Shown one piece after another: positions 21,312 through 33,182 of a stretch of DNA of 64,000 nt. Every line of letters begins with the position of its first letter. Position 1 is the stretch's first letter. Source of the stretch: Chamaecyparis obtusa (Eukaryota; Streptophyta; Pinopsida; Cupressales; Cupressaceae); assembly GCA_027943335.1 (NCBI GenBank), contig BSBK01001161.1, forward strand, positions 136,501 to 200,500, given 5' to 3'. Under the pieces are notes generated by a model, which was given only the letters and a program-made list of their open reading frames with translations, was not told the origin of the DNA and searched no databases. Both the position numbers and the translations under genes were made by a program.

Positions 21312-23807
21312 ATGGTAGAGCCAAAGGTACCTATGAGTTTGCATTGATTTGAGCATAGCCGAAGACACCAGAGACCTCAACAATATAGACATCCGGTAGG
21401 TGGACCTCTGTGCTTTGCTAAAATGTCAATTTTTCCATGTTTTATAGGATTTTAGCAATTTTTCATACATTTTTCCATTTTTGAATTTTACATGCACGGA
21501 AACTCATACAACTCCCCAGTGGGACTCGTATGACTTTTCAACTGTAGCTAGTTTGTCATTTCATAAGACCCCATGATTCATATTAGAGGGACCCAAGACT
21601 CGTACAACATTCCGTTGGGTCCCTCATAACTCATTTGACGAGGGATATATTGTCATGTCACTATGATTTGTCATTTGGTATGATGTAGAAAGTCATACGA
21701 CTTTTCATGCCAGTCTGAAGTGTCGTATGGAAAACAGTGAGCTTAAAACTTAGTATTAGGTCAATTTTTTTATTTTTCTAATCTCTTAGCCTAATTGCTG
21801 ACCTATTAACCTACCTTCTGAAATATTGAATTGCCTCATTTCTACCTTTGTAACATGTTTTGTGACTAGATTACTGATAGGATTCCCTATTTATGTGCTG
21901 TGTAGGTCACATATCCATATGTACATGTGCGGATCTCACATCTTGTCATGCAAAGACTATGTGTGTCATTGCCAGACCCTATGAGGGTCCACCTTGCTTC
22001 TTGTGGATTTGAGCACTTGATACATTTACCTGAGATTAGGGTAAATCATAGAATTTTAACTATGCTAAATGAGAGGTTCCACTCGAAGACACAGACCTTT
22101 CACTTGCCGACTGGGGAGATCACTGTTACCCTAGAGGATGTGTACCATATACTGCACATTCCATTTCATGCAAGCTGGTGACCAAAGTATGTGAGTTCAG
22201 GGAACTCAGGTGTATTAGTGTTTAGACGTCTCTTCAAAGATGATACTCAAATGATGACCTCCATCTCTTGGGAGACCCTAGTGCAGAGATATGGATAGAC
22301 ACACCAGCTGGAGTGCTTCATCGTCGAGATGATTGGTGGTATTATCATGTCTGACCGTTAGCAAAATGGTCTTTTGATGGGCTAGGCCCCTATGGTAGCA
22401 CATTTGATGGCCACTCCCTTTGAGTTGGTTTGGGGTCAGTGTCTATTAGCACACATGTTCTCCAAGATGCACGAGGTAATGTATCAGGAGAGAAAATCCT
22501 TTGTTGTAGGAGCTCTAGTTTTATAGATATGGGCTTGGGAGCATATCCTAGTGTTGAGACCTATATGTACTTCATAGAGGTAGCCTCAGGAGCCTATCAT
22601 CTATACATATGTTGGATATGTTATACAAGGATGGATGGGCCACACTGAGTACTAGAGGTGATGCCTTGATGATATGACATTTGTGCACTGGAGACCATAT
22701 GTAGCCATTGAGCCTTGGCCTACTACTCAAGAGTAGTTTAGTTACTTCTTCCAAAGCCATGTACTGATTGGGAGGTCATTCTCCACTATAGAGAGATTTC
22801 TTATTGCCAGGGTTTGGCGGCAATATGGATGTATTCAGGATGCCCTAGAGGATTATGCTACATATGCACAGATAGGATGTGAGATTAGAATTGGATGGAC
22901 ATAGAGGCTCTCTTATGCTTTGTGTTCATAGGAGTATAGTGCTATTATCGGCAGGGATTGGGAGTATAGATCAGATGTACTTGATGCTAGTGTTACAGAT
23001 GGATTCATCTCATGGCTTGTTGACCATCTCATTCATAGATTTTTGGATCTAACCAAGCTGATAGCCTCCATGGAGGAGGCAATGGACATTACTGGTGCTC
23101 TGATGGGACAGGGTCCTAGACCTACACAGGCTCCCATTATTCATCCCACACCTTCGAGACCCAGAACGATGGCTCCACCATAGAGACCATCAGGATAGAT
23201 GAGGACCCCTCATCCCACTAGTTCCATAATAGGCAGATCTTTCAATTCTTATAGACAGACTAGGGGAGAGGGTGCTACATTAGGTGGAGTTGGTTTAGCA
23301 GATGAGGTACTAGTAGCCAAGAAGGTGGTAGGTGGTGGTATTGACTTCATAGAGGGGGATACTGGTTTTGATTTAGGTGCTGAGGTTAGATGTTGTAAGG
23401 TGTAGAGGGTAGAGACCACTGAGCAGGCTCCTCTAGATACTGAGATGCCAAATGTTGATCGTACTACTCCTCCTACTCCATAGGACACTATCAGATAGCT
23501 TAGTGCATAGGTTAGGGTCCTTAAGGTGCATAGTGCTCGATGGGAGGAGTGATAAATAGAGGTAGATAGATAGTGGACTGAGCTACGTGAAGAGGTACAA
23601 ATATTATAGGCAGAGGTGATTCATCACACCTCATGGGTAGCTTACTATGTGTCCACATATTATATAGTTGTTCCTACTGCACAAAGAGTTCCCTCCTATT
23701 CACAGTACATGATGGAATCAGAGGGAGCTAGAGCACCTAGAGCAAAGGTAGTACTAAATGCACCACCTCCACCTCCACTAGGTTTAGAGGATCAGGTAGA
23801 GAGTTGA
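21312..23807 (+). pseudogene. Plant mobile domain (PMD) gene, antisense to Tat-2
   Basis: Exon 1 is 21312-21395 (28 codons, resembling exon 1 of the Tat-1 copy), with a GTAGGT donor. Exon 2 starts at 21906 after TAG, again in phase 0. The PMD core is textbook: FEHLIHLPEIRVNHRILTML, then TFHLPTGEITVTLEDVYHIL (about 22090-22155). Exon 3 contains IWAWEHILVLRP, FVHWRPYVAIEPW and RFLIARVWRQYG. It ends with VPSYSQ and a proline-rich tail at 23807. Intron 2 appears shrunk to about 20 bases near 22190, too short to splice. Downstream the frame holds for about 1.6 kb with some 23 internal stops over the whole gene, 18 of them TAG. No function is known for the retrotransposon-borne PMD proteins. Confidence 0.82.
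21485..21740. repeat. Cluster of CGTATGAC / GTCATACG units in PMD intron 1 (Tat-2)
   Basis: Several short units (CTCATACAAC, CTCGTATGAC, CTCGTACAAC, GTCATACGAC, GTCGTATGG) are spread over 250 bases of the intron. They correspond in position to the AGTATCGTACGATACT cluster of Tat-1. Similar units recur in the 5' leader of Tat-2 near 33600-33790 and 35145-35300. Confidence 0.7.
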
Positions 23808-25760
23808 TTGATTTGTGATTTGTTTTGACATTTTTTATTTGTTGATTTAGATATACTATTCTAATTTTGATAGCTCATCTGAGCTCATTCATTTGTACAT
23901 TGTGCCAGTAGTGCACCCCTGACTAGTTCAAGATTTTTGATATATATGAGATTGATATTTTGGTTGTGACTTCATTTGTACTTGTCATGTTTTGATTTAT
24001 GATGATATCATGTGATGTTTATGCTATGAGTAGTGTAGAATGTATGTATAGATATATGCAAATGCAATGATTTCTTTCATATGTATGGATGTTATGCAAA
24101 TGTAGTTGATTATGGAAAGATGTATGTATGATTTATGCTTATGCACATGGATGATTGTAATGCAACAAATGATTATGGTATGTCAATGCAATGATACACA
24201 TGATATGTTTTATAGGGATTGATGAAGACAAGTACTCAGTCTTATGTCAAAAAGGATGTTTAACCTAGGAGGATAACTCCTTATGATTCAATTAAAGAGA
24301 CCTTCAAGGTAGGTTTCAACCTTTGTTAGATTTGAAGAGACAATTGAAGAATTTTTTGAAGAATTTAAGTTCATTTAGCCATTTGTGAGATCATGCAAAC
24401 ATGCAAAAGGTAAAGAAACATGTAGAATGAGATGCAACCTAAGACCTAGGACCTAGTCACTAATCATGTGTTGGTCATTCTCATCATTGAATTTTTAGGT
24501 AACTAGATAAATCAATACAATGCCCACTAGTTAGGAAACCATAGACATATGAATATTGATTTGTATGCCCAAGAATCAATACAACACCCATTGATTTTGT
24601 TTTCAGAATGTCGGATTAGAAATAAGCATCAAGGCATAAGCGCCAGGATGACCTGAATATCATGTCCATTTTGATATAGAAATTTGTATAAGCATCAAAA
24701 CATAAATGTTGTGATGACCTGAATATGCCTTGCATTACAAACACATCAAGCAGTTAAGAGATCATTCTAAATCCAATATGAATTACCTATAGTGACCCTT
24801 TATCATTGACATCCTTAGGTAAGATCGCATTTCACAGTAGGAGAAAGAACTTACTGAAAAAGACAATAGTTAGATCCAACTTCCTTAAATTTTTTGGGTA
24901 TCAATGGTCGAGGTATGCATGGCGATCCAATTCGAGACAAAGGCTCTTACAGTCAAACACCATTTCAATCCAAAATTTCCAAAGTTGTTAGATTTTCACA
25001 TACAAGCAAAAGACAAAAAAAAAGATTATGCCCACAATCATCACTCCCTAAATCCTATAAAGGACATCATCGAAGAGCTTGAAAGGACATAATATGCAAA
25101 AATCTCAATGTGAATTAGTAATCATACAAGGAGATAAAAGCATGTAAAAAACATAGATTATTTTCAGTTTGTGTTGATGTTTGATTGCGTTGTTGTAGAT
25201 GCAAAATCCTTTCTGGAGACAAGACAGACTGACTGACTCAAATGAAGCTTCAAAGGACTCTGACTAGATATGATATGTCTAAATTATACATTGGAGGCCA
25301 TAGGATATGACATTGATTGCCCCCAAGTTTGAACATTGATATGATATAGATGCTTGAGTTGATTGGTGTACAGACTGACTTATTGAAAATAGGAACGCGT
25401 AAACAAACTGGGAGATATGTACAAACTAAAGCAAGACTAAAAGCTGGGAAAGATCAAGATTGCATTGATAGATGGAGCATTTTGAAACAAGTGGTGCCCG
25501 TTTGCTAGGTTTTCACCATCTTGGCAAAGATTCTATTTTTTCTACCAAGGCACCTCTTTCTAGGTTTTCACCAAGGCACTTTTTCCTTTTTCATATTTTT
25601 TTGTATTTTTCAATTTTTTTGTACTTTTGATATTTTTTGATTTTTTGTGAATCATCAAAGCACCTATTTCTAGGTTTTCACTAAGATGTTCATTTTTTCA
25701 GGACTTTTTCTAATTTTTAAGATTTTTTTTAGGACATTTTACCATAGACTGAATGCCTTA
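23808..25760 (-). other. Non-coding internal region of Tat-2 between integrase and PMD
   Basis: No open frame of interest. The part nearest the integrase (25500-25740) is T-rich on the plus strand and has two exact copies of GGTTTTCACC (25508-25517, 25563-25572) and one variant near 25672. It mirrors the A-rich stretch with GGTGAAAACC after the integrase of Tat-1. The rest shows nothing recognisable. Confidence 0.6.
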
Positions 25761-26874
25761 GGCATAGAATTTCTTTAGATGGAGAATGTTGATTGGTTCT
25801 TAGAGCTATTCTCCTTCATTCGTTGAGAGTCAATAGGCACTAGAGCCAAAAGTAGTAGTGATAAAAAAAGGACCTAGCCAGTTGGATTCAAACTTCTCCT
25901 TCCATTCTTGATGTGATTGATTTTTAAGATTTGCTCTCAAGACTAGATCACCAACCTGAAATTCTCTGTGTCTGACTTTCTTTTTATAACCTCTAGAAAT
26001 TCTCTTCTAATATACTCTGAGATGATCATACACTACTTATTTTCACTCATCTAGTAGTTCAAGTTCTTGCAACCTAGACACTCTATAGTCATCATCAGTT
26101 ACTAGACCATGCATTCTGATTCTTAGTGATGGGATTTCAACCTTAATAGGTAGTACCGCTTCAGACCCATAAACTAGAGTGAAATGTGTAGCCCCAGTAG
26201 GCATTCTAATACTTGTTCTGTAGGCCTAGAGAGTTGGATTGATCATAAGATGCCAGTCTCTACATTTTTTATTAACTATATGGTGCAAGATTTTTAATTG
26301 ATTCTTGTTAGAAGCCTCTTCTTGTCCATTCCCTTGAGGGTAGTAGATAGATGACCAATTTTGTGTATTATTGAATTTAGCACATAAATTATCTAGATCT
26401 TTGTTCTTGAATTGTCCCCCATTATTTGTGATTATGGAATGAGGTATCCCATATCTACATATGATATAGTTCAATATGAACCTAGATACCTATTTTCTAG
26501 TTGCTTGTGTCAAAGGGACTACTTCTACCCATTTTGGAAAATAATCTGTAGCTATGATTATATGGGTATGTCCATTAGAAGGAGGATGTATAGCTCCTAT
26601 AAGATCAAAGGACCATTGATGAAAAGGCCATTGTGTAGTAAAGGGAATTAAATCTCTCCCTAGAGCATGAATTAAGTTGCCATGCACTTGGCTCTTTTGA
26701 CAATTCTTAGCAAAATTGATAGAATCTTTCTCCATTTCAGGCCAATAGTACCCAGCCCTAATAAGTTTTTGAGATAGTGTTAAACCATTCGAGTGTGACC
26801 CATAAATACATTCATGGACTTCCTCTAATGCACATTGAGACTCTTCTTGTTCTAAACATATAAGTAGCATACCA
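25761..26874 (-). pseudogene. pol: Ty3-type integrase (Tat-2)
   Basis: The zinc region is degraded: VHECIYGSHSNG keeps its histidines, but the CxxC reads NCQKS. The first catalytic aspartate is in ATDYFPKWVEVVPL. The second is lost, because the motif reads ITNNGGQFKNKD where Tat-1 has ITDNGGQFKNKD. The glutamate region reads GNGQEEASNK. The C-terminal domain continues through GDLVLRANLKNQ (about 25930) and WLGPF to near 25800, with several TAG stops. The Asp-to-Asn change alone would abolish strand transfer. Confidence 0.86.
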
Positions 26875-27065
26875 TCTAGACCTCATTTGTACAAATCATG
26901 ACCAATGATGACATATCGGGATGCTTTACAGATAAGGTATCAGGAATGATTTTGTCTTGGAGATAGGAAAATAGGTTTTTGTATCTGGATGAATCATGAC
27001 CAAAAATAGTGCAGATCATGTGATTTTCGAGGGAATCATATGCAGGATAAGATAGTGTTTCCACC

Positions 27066-28075
27066 AGGAACTCATAGTGTAGCTCATGTTCAGGCTACTG
27101 TAATAAATTAGATAGTGTTGCCATTGCATCGACAGCCTTATTCTCTATTCTAGGTATTTTCTCAAATGTGATAGATATGAAATAATTCTTTAGATCATCA
27201 ACCATTCTCTTGTAAGGAATGAGATTTTCATCTTTAGTTTGGTACACATCATTGACTTGATGGATAACAAGTTGTGAGTCTCCATGAATGTGTAATTTTG
27301 TTACACTCCACTCAATTGCTAGTTTCATGCCATTCAAAAGGGATTCGTATTCCACAATATTATTTGTGCAAGGGAACTTTAATCTAAACACTTTTGGGAT
27401 TGAGTATCCTTGAGGATTTATGAACAATATACCTGCTCCCAATCCATTTTGTGTATAGGAGCCATCAAAGAATAACTACCATCCTCTAGAAGAAAGAGTC
27501 ATGATAGAAGAATCTAGAAATTCCATTTGCATTGGTGTATCATCAATCATAGGTGCATCTACTAATTGATCAGCAATAAACTATCCCTTGCTATCTTTTC
27601 TCTCAACATATTCAATGTCAAAATCACTTAAGAGCATGACCCATTTAGCTAATCTACCTATGAGGGCAGCTTTTCTTAGTAGGTACTTGAGTGGATCAAT
27701 TTTAGCTACCAAATGTGTGGTATGAGCTAACATATAATGTCTCAATTTCTATGATGCAAAGATCACAGCTAGACAAGCCTTCTCAATCATTGAATAGTTC
27801 TTTTCATATGCAACCAATGTCCTACTAATATAGTATATAGCTCTTTCCTTTTTGTTCTCATCATGTTGTGCAAGCAATGCCCCTAGTGATGTATCTATTG
27901 TGGAGACATATAAGATCAATGGCTTCCCTAGAATGGGAGGCATCAAGATAGGAGGATTTGATAGATACTTCTTGATATGATTAAAGTTGTTCTCACATTC
28001 TTCATTCCATGGAAAGGTCACACCTTTATGTAATGTTTTTGTAAAAGGTTGTGATATGTCTGCTAGCTGTGATAT
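27066..28075 (-). pseudogene. pol: Tandem RNase H domains (Tat-2)
   Basis: The Ty3-type domain starts near 28021 and includes LILYVSTIDTSLGALLAQ and AIYYISRTLVAYEKNY. A connection segment with a few stops follows. The archaeal-type domain starts near 27470 with FFDGSYTQNGLGAG. It continues with NNIVEYESLLNGM, HIHGDSQLVIHQV and ENKAVDAMATLSN, ending at 27095 with a TAG shortly after. All four catalytic acidic positions of the second domain are recognisable. The layout is the same as in Tat-1. Confidence 0.87.
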
Positions 28076-28090
28076 GAATCTTCTGATAGA

Positions 28091-28786
28091 TTAAAATCTT
28101 CCTTGCAATGTCCTCATTTGACTAATATTCTTTGGAGGTTTCATTTCCATGATATCCTTTACTCTAGCTAGATCAACTTCAATGCCCTTCTTTGAAACTA
28201 TGTATCCTAAAAGCTTTCCAAAAGTGACACTAAAAGCACATTTCTTAGGACTTAGTCTAAGACTAAATTTTTCCATTCTATCTAGAATCTTGCTCAAGTC
28301 ATTTAGATGTTCAACTCTGATCATAGATTTTGCTAAAGTGTCATCAACATAATCCTCCATAGTTCTATGCATCATGTCATGAAAAATAGAAGTCATAGCT
28401 CTTTGATATGTAGCACTAGCATTTTTAAGCCCAAATGGCATGACATTCCAATAGAAGGTGCCCCATGCACATGTGAAAGTAGTTTTCTCTTGATCTTCTA
28501 AAGTAATTTTTATTTGATTATATCCAGAAAAACCATCCATTAAAGAATACATCTCAAAGCCTGCAGTCATGTCCACTATCATATCAATGTTAGGTAATGG
28601 AAAATAATCCTTAGGACATGCTCTATTTACATCTCTAAAATATGTGCACACTTTGATTGATTTATCTACTTTTGAAATAGGTACAATATTAGAGATCCAC
28701 TCTACATAATCAATAACTCGAAGGAATCCAAATTTTAGGAGCTTCTCTAATTCAACATTTACCAAGAGTGCAACACGAGGATCCAT
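28091..28786 (-). pseudogene. pol: Ty3-type reverse transcriptase (Tat-2)
   Basis: This is the longest uninterrupted pol segment of either Tat element (231 codons). It contains KVCTYFRDVNRACPKDYFPL, then SLMDGFSGYNQIKI, MPFGLKNASATYQRAM, the catalytic EDYVDDTLAKS and the thumb region LLGYIVSKKGIEV. No catalytic residue is missing within the segment. It is defective only because flanking parts of the polyprotein contain stops. The preceding domain (28793-29146) is in the adjacent frame. Confidence 0.9.
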
Positions 28787-28792
28787 CTTTCT

Positions 28793-30043
28793 TTACTTTT
28801 TCTTAACAAGTTTGACATTTGGAGTTATAGATAAATGATGCATTATAAGATTAAGATCCAACCCTGGAATGTTTGAATATTTCCATGCAAAGTTGATCTT
28901 CTTTTCTATTAGGAATGTTGTAAATTTTTGCTTCTCTTCCTCTGATAAAGATTGTGCCACATGGATCAACTGTGGTTCCTCTATTGTTCCCAAGTTGATG
29001 GATTGAGTGGGCTCAATTAGAACTAGAGATCTATCTTGTAAATGACTTGAAAGGACATCAAATATCTCATCCTTAGGCATCTTAGAGAGGTTTTCACCTT
29101 TGGATACATCTTTTATTTTTACTTTTGTAGGTTCTGAGACTACCACAAAGTGGTTTTCACCCTCAGAACTCCTTTTCTTTTTATTCTTATTCTTATTTTT
29201 CTGACTAAGATACTTGATGTCTTAATTCATCATGCTAATGCTTGGTTCATTGATGGAAGTACTCATAGGCTCAACTACATTGAGGTAGCAAGCAAGGGCA
29301 TAGTCATTCGGGAAGGTATAAACACCATGGCTCAGATTTGTGGAGGTTTGATCAATAAGGTCTGGATATTGGATAGTCAATGTGGGGAAAGATTGGGAGA
29401 TAGTATTTACGGATATGGATCTGTCATCATTGGTCCTAACCTGATGCTCAAGTTCAAAGGTGATATTACAACTTAATACATTCAATTCATGAATAGGCTC
29501 AATGTCATTGTGGGAGTCCACTTCAGCCATCGGTGGATCAGACTCGATAAGTTCATCATTTCACTCTAGACTTACATTGGGTTTGGGTGCATATTATTGA
29601 ATAACATCAACATGTTTCTCTGTAATAAGCTCATCTTCTTCTGGAATGGCTCCCCATTCATATTTATTATATTCTTCATCTATGCCTCTAGGAAATCTAA
29701 GAACATGATTAAAGTCAGGATGAATACCCCAAGAAGGGTTACCCTCAGATTTTGATTTGAATTCATACTCATGGGAATCTATCTCAAAATAACTACCACC
29801 TTCCTCTTTATCTCTTTGATTATCTTCGAGATTAGTTGGTTCTTGTGTGGTAACTATCTCTTGATTGATAGTAGGTTCTTGTGTTTCTACTACATTAATT
29901 CTTTTGATTGGATCATCTTCAGCTTCAAGAAGGTCTTTGATTTCTTTAGGAAAACATTCATAAGGAACAAGTTTTGAGCTGTCTAAATCACTATCTGATG
30001 GTTTAGTTTCTTCCTTCTTAAGAAGGGGTTCACTTGGTGTGAT
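28793..30043 (-). other. Pre-RT linker of pol (Tat-2)
   Basis: The proximal part (29146-28793) encodes SKGENLSKMPKDE and QSLSEEEKQKF, matching Tat-1, and contains GGTGAAAACC on the minus strand (29098-29089). A second copy lies at 29161-29152. The distal part is acidic and serine-rich, with scattered stops and no recognised domain. Confidence 0.6.
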
Positions 30044-30316
30044 CTACTTTATGATATGGGAATAATTACCTTTGAGGTGGAAGGGTTTCTTTTTAAAGCC
30101 TAAGCCAACAATATCTTTGTTTTCCCTACCAGTATGTGAAATAGGTTTTATAAGACCTTCTCCTCTAACTCCTAGAGGTCCTTTACCTGGATATCCCATT
30201 TTAGCTATTAGTTTATCTCCTGGACCATATGCCTTAGAAGGGATTTTGGATACTGTAGAGTCACTAGTTGGAACAACTTGAGATTTAGGTTCATCCTTGT
30301 ATAGCCGTGTAAGCAC
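30044..30316 (-). pseudogene. G-patch-like domain in pol (Tat-2)
   Basis: The frame is open for 90 codons. It contains IAKMGYPGKGPLGVRGEGLI followed by PISHTGREN and VGLGFKKK, which fits the glycine spacing and the conserved hydrophobic positions of a G-patch. It lies between protease and RT, as in Tat-1. Nucleic-acid binding or helicase interaction is the usual role of the fold; in this element it is inference. Confidence 0.65.
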
Positions 30317-30421
30317 AGCTTCATCCTCTTCAAATTCTTTCTTAGATACTTGCTATGCTACAAAATTCTTTTTATATGCCTCAAGGGGTTCTTTAGATTC
30401 TGGTTTGGACTATTTCAAAGA

Positions 30422-31258
30422 CTATCCATAAGACTTAGGTGAGATAGGGAGTGATGTCAAAGATAAGACTAGCTCTATAGTATATTCTCCCATACCATTT
30501 TCTTTGATATTGACCTCTTTTGCTACATCTTCCATTTTAGATGTGGATGCTTCTTTTGTTGGCTTAATGGAAGATTCTATGTTATTAGGCACAAGTTTAT
30601 CTGCACTTTGTTTCAATGTATTACAAGTGGTGGATATGTCTACTGGAATAGTGACCTCTACTCCTTCATAAGTAAATTTCAAGCATTGGTGAAATGTAGA
30701 AGGAATAGCTTGCATTTCATGTATCCATGGTCTACCTAGAAGAATGTTATAAGCCAAAGGTAGATCAAGCATTTGACATGTAGTATCTCTAATAACTGGA
30801 CCTGCTCTAATAGGTAAGACAATGGTGCCTTTGGAATATCTTTCATGTTCATCATAGGCTTTTATAGTTATCCACTTTCTAGGATCAATAGCCATTTCTA
30901 AAAATCCCAATTATGTGACCAAGTTGTAAGAACAAATGTTTAGGCTAGTGCCTCCATCTATCAACACACATTTAACTCTATGGTTCTGGATCAAGACTTT
31001 TATATGCAAGGGCTAGTTATGTGGGTGACTCAAGGATTTTTCATCTTCCTCTAAAAAGGAGATATATTGCAGAGATGTGAGATGTCCAACCATAGTCTGG
31101 AACCTATCTAAATCAAGGTCATTAGGAACATTGGATCCAAGCAAAGCTTTGTCTAGAATAGCTCTGTGAGCTAGAGATATTCGAAGCAACTCAAACATGG
31201 AGATTTTTGCATTAGTGTGTTGGAGTTGTTGAACAATGCTATAAGATGTTGGCCTCAT
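30422..31258 (-). pseudogene. pol: Retroviral-type aspartic protease and preceding segment (Tat-2)
   Basis: The segment 31258-31013 corresponds to the conserved block before the Tat-1 protease and ends SHPHN. After a TAG comes the active site VLIDGGTSLNIC (about 30960), then a TAA, and then the open frame from 30910 with YNILLGRPWIHEMQ. Downstream sequence to 30422 is Ser/Thr-rich and leads to the G-patch-like domain. Frame and motif order are the same as in Tat-1. Confidence 0.82.
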
Positions 31259-31420
31259 ATCTTTAGGATTGGAAGATTTAGAAACAACCTTCTATTTGGA
31301 AGCGAAAGAAAGATTGAAGGGCATCTTAGGGACATTTGATGAATCTAGGATTTGTCCATTTAGATGTGCCTGAGCTTGTGATCGAGTCACTGCATTAGCT
31401 AAAGTATGATCTCTATCTCT

Positions 31421-33182
31421 TCACACAATTATGATGACATTGCAATGCTCAGAGAGACAAGGTTCAACCATATTGATAACAACATTATTTCCAGGGTAAG
31501 CATAATTGACCTTTGCCCCCATATTAGGCTGAGAAGATGAAACTTCTTGACCATGTTTTGGAAATGGTTCTATGAATGTTGTATGATCATTATTTCTCTT
31601 ATGATTATCAATCATGATATCTCCCTTATCAATCAGATCTTGAATAGTATGTTTCAAGCATAAGTAGTTATTAGTTTCATGACCTTTACCTCGATGCAAA
31701 TCATAGAATTCATTCTCCCTCCACCATTTTGGTTTAGGATCAGGATCAAATTGTTGGATCACAGGCAAAGAGATGATGTTATTAGCTAGTAGAGTTCTCA
31801 TAGCTGATTCTAAAGATTCTCCAAGAGGAGTGAACTTTCCTTTATTATCAACGGACCAAGATTTGTATTTTGGCTTCTTTTGAGATGATTCAAACACCTT
31901 TTTCTCTGAGGCTTTGATGGCTTGGGTGCCAATAGTTAGATTGAAAGCTAGTACCTTTGATGGGGCATGAATGGTATCAACAATGCCATCTGTGATGATG
32001 GCTTTATTCTTGTTCCAATTTTTGTTCTTGTCTTTAGAATTGGATCCTGATTCGTAATAGTCCTTTTGAAGTGTGATGTCTCCTTTTTTCACAAGTACAT
32101 TTTAAATTTTGATCGCATTGTCTACCATCTTATCAAAAGATGTATGATCTTGGATTTGTAAAGGGTAGTTGATCTCTGGGATAAGATTCTTGATGAAGAT
32201 TTCTAGTTTCTCAATTTCTGGAATAGGCCTAGCATATAAAGAGAATTTCTTCCTCCATCTTTTGAGAAATGTCAAGAATGGTTCACCTGGATATTGCTTG
32301 AGATTATAGATATCAATCATGGTGACTAGATGTTGAATGTTGTAGGAGTATTGCTGATAGAACAATTTGATCAACTCCTCAAAAGTTTTGATAGTAGAAG
32401 GCAATCTAGAGAAGCAATGAATGGTTGTTCCTCCCAGAGATCGAGGAAAAAGACACATCAGATAGGTTAGTTCATGAATGAACTCCATAGATTGTGTATA
32501 GAATTCTTTGACATGATCTTGAGGATCTGAGTGTCCATCATACTTATCATATTTAGGCATCTCCACTCTTTTCAGGAATAGTGGCACGTACAAGTCTTTG
32601 TCAAATGGAAAAGGACATAGGGCCTCCATGGAGAACTCCTTGGGTTCCTTTTCTTTCTCAAGGTTATTAAGTTTGACTTGCATGGCATGCATATGTTTCA
32701 TCATAGCTGTGAGTGGAGTTTCTTCCTCATGTGTAATGCTATCTTCGACATTGAAGTTGGGAGGAAGTTTAGCTCCTTGATGAGATAATTATAAAAAGTA
32801 TGCTTCTCTATCCTCTTTCAAGAAATGCTTCATCATTGTTTTGATATTGAGCAATTTATTCAGGTGTGGGTTCCTGATCTGCACCATGTTGAGATTGAGC
32901 TATTTGAGAGCCAAAGTTTGTCCCTTCTTGAGACATGGTAGGAGTTCTCCCCGGGATAGATCGAGGAGGAGTTTGCTGATTACCTCTGTGAGTTGATGAA
33001 GGAGGAATGTAACCATTTTTTAATTGAAGATTTCCAAGACCGTCGTCTTCGTAGAGACTAGAATTGTAGAGTTGCTCAAGAGTTGGACTTTGGATATGAA
33101 TCAAAGGTAAAGTATGAGATATTTCCCCTGATTTCTTGTGAGAGGAAGCTCTAGTTTCCACCATTAACCTTGGGTGAAACAA
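31421..33182 (-). pseudogene. gag: Ty3-type Gag (Tat-2)
   Basis: The N-terminal region (33182-32856) is polar and proline-rich. The retrotransposon Gag capsid domain follows at 32704-32102, with EFYTQSMEFIHELTYLMC, then FEELIKLFYQQYS and PGEPFLTFLKRWRKKF. The C-terminal part (32092-31421) ends with a zinc-finger-like module. The two positions expected to be cysteine both read tyrosine (EFYDLHRGKGHETNNY), a G-to-A change each time. TAG and TAA stops separate the pieces. Confidence 0.82.
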
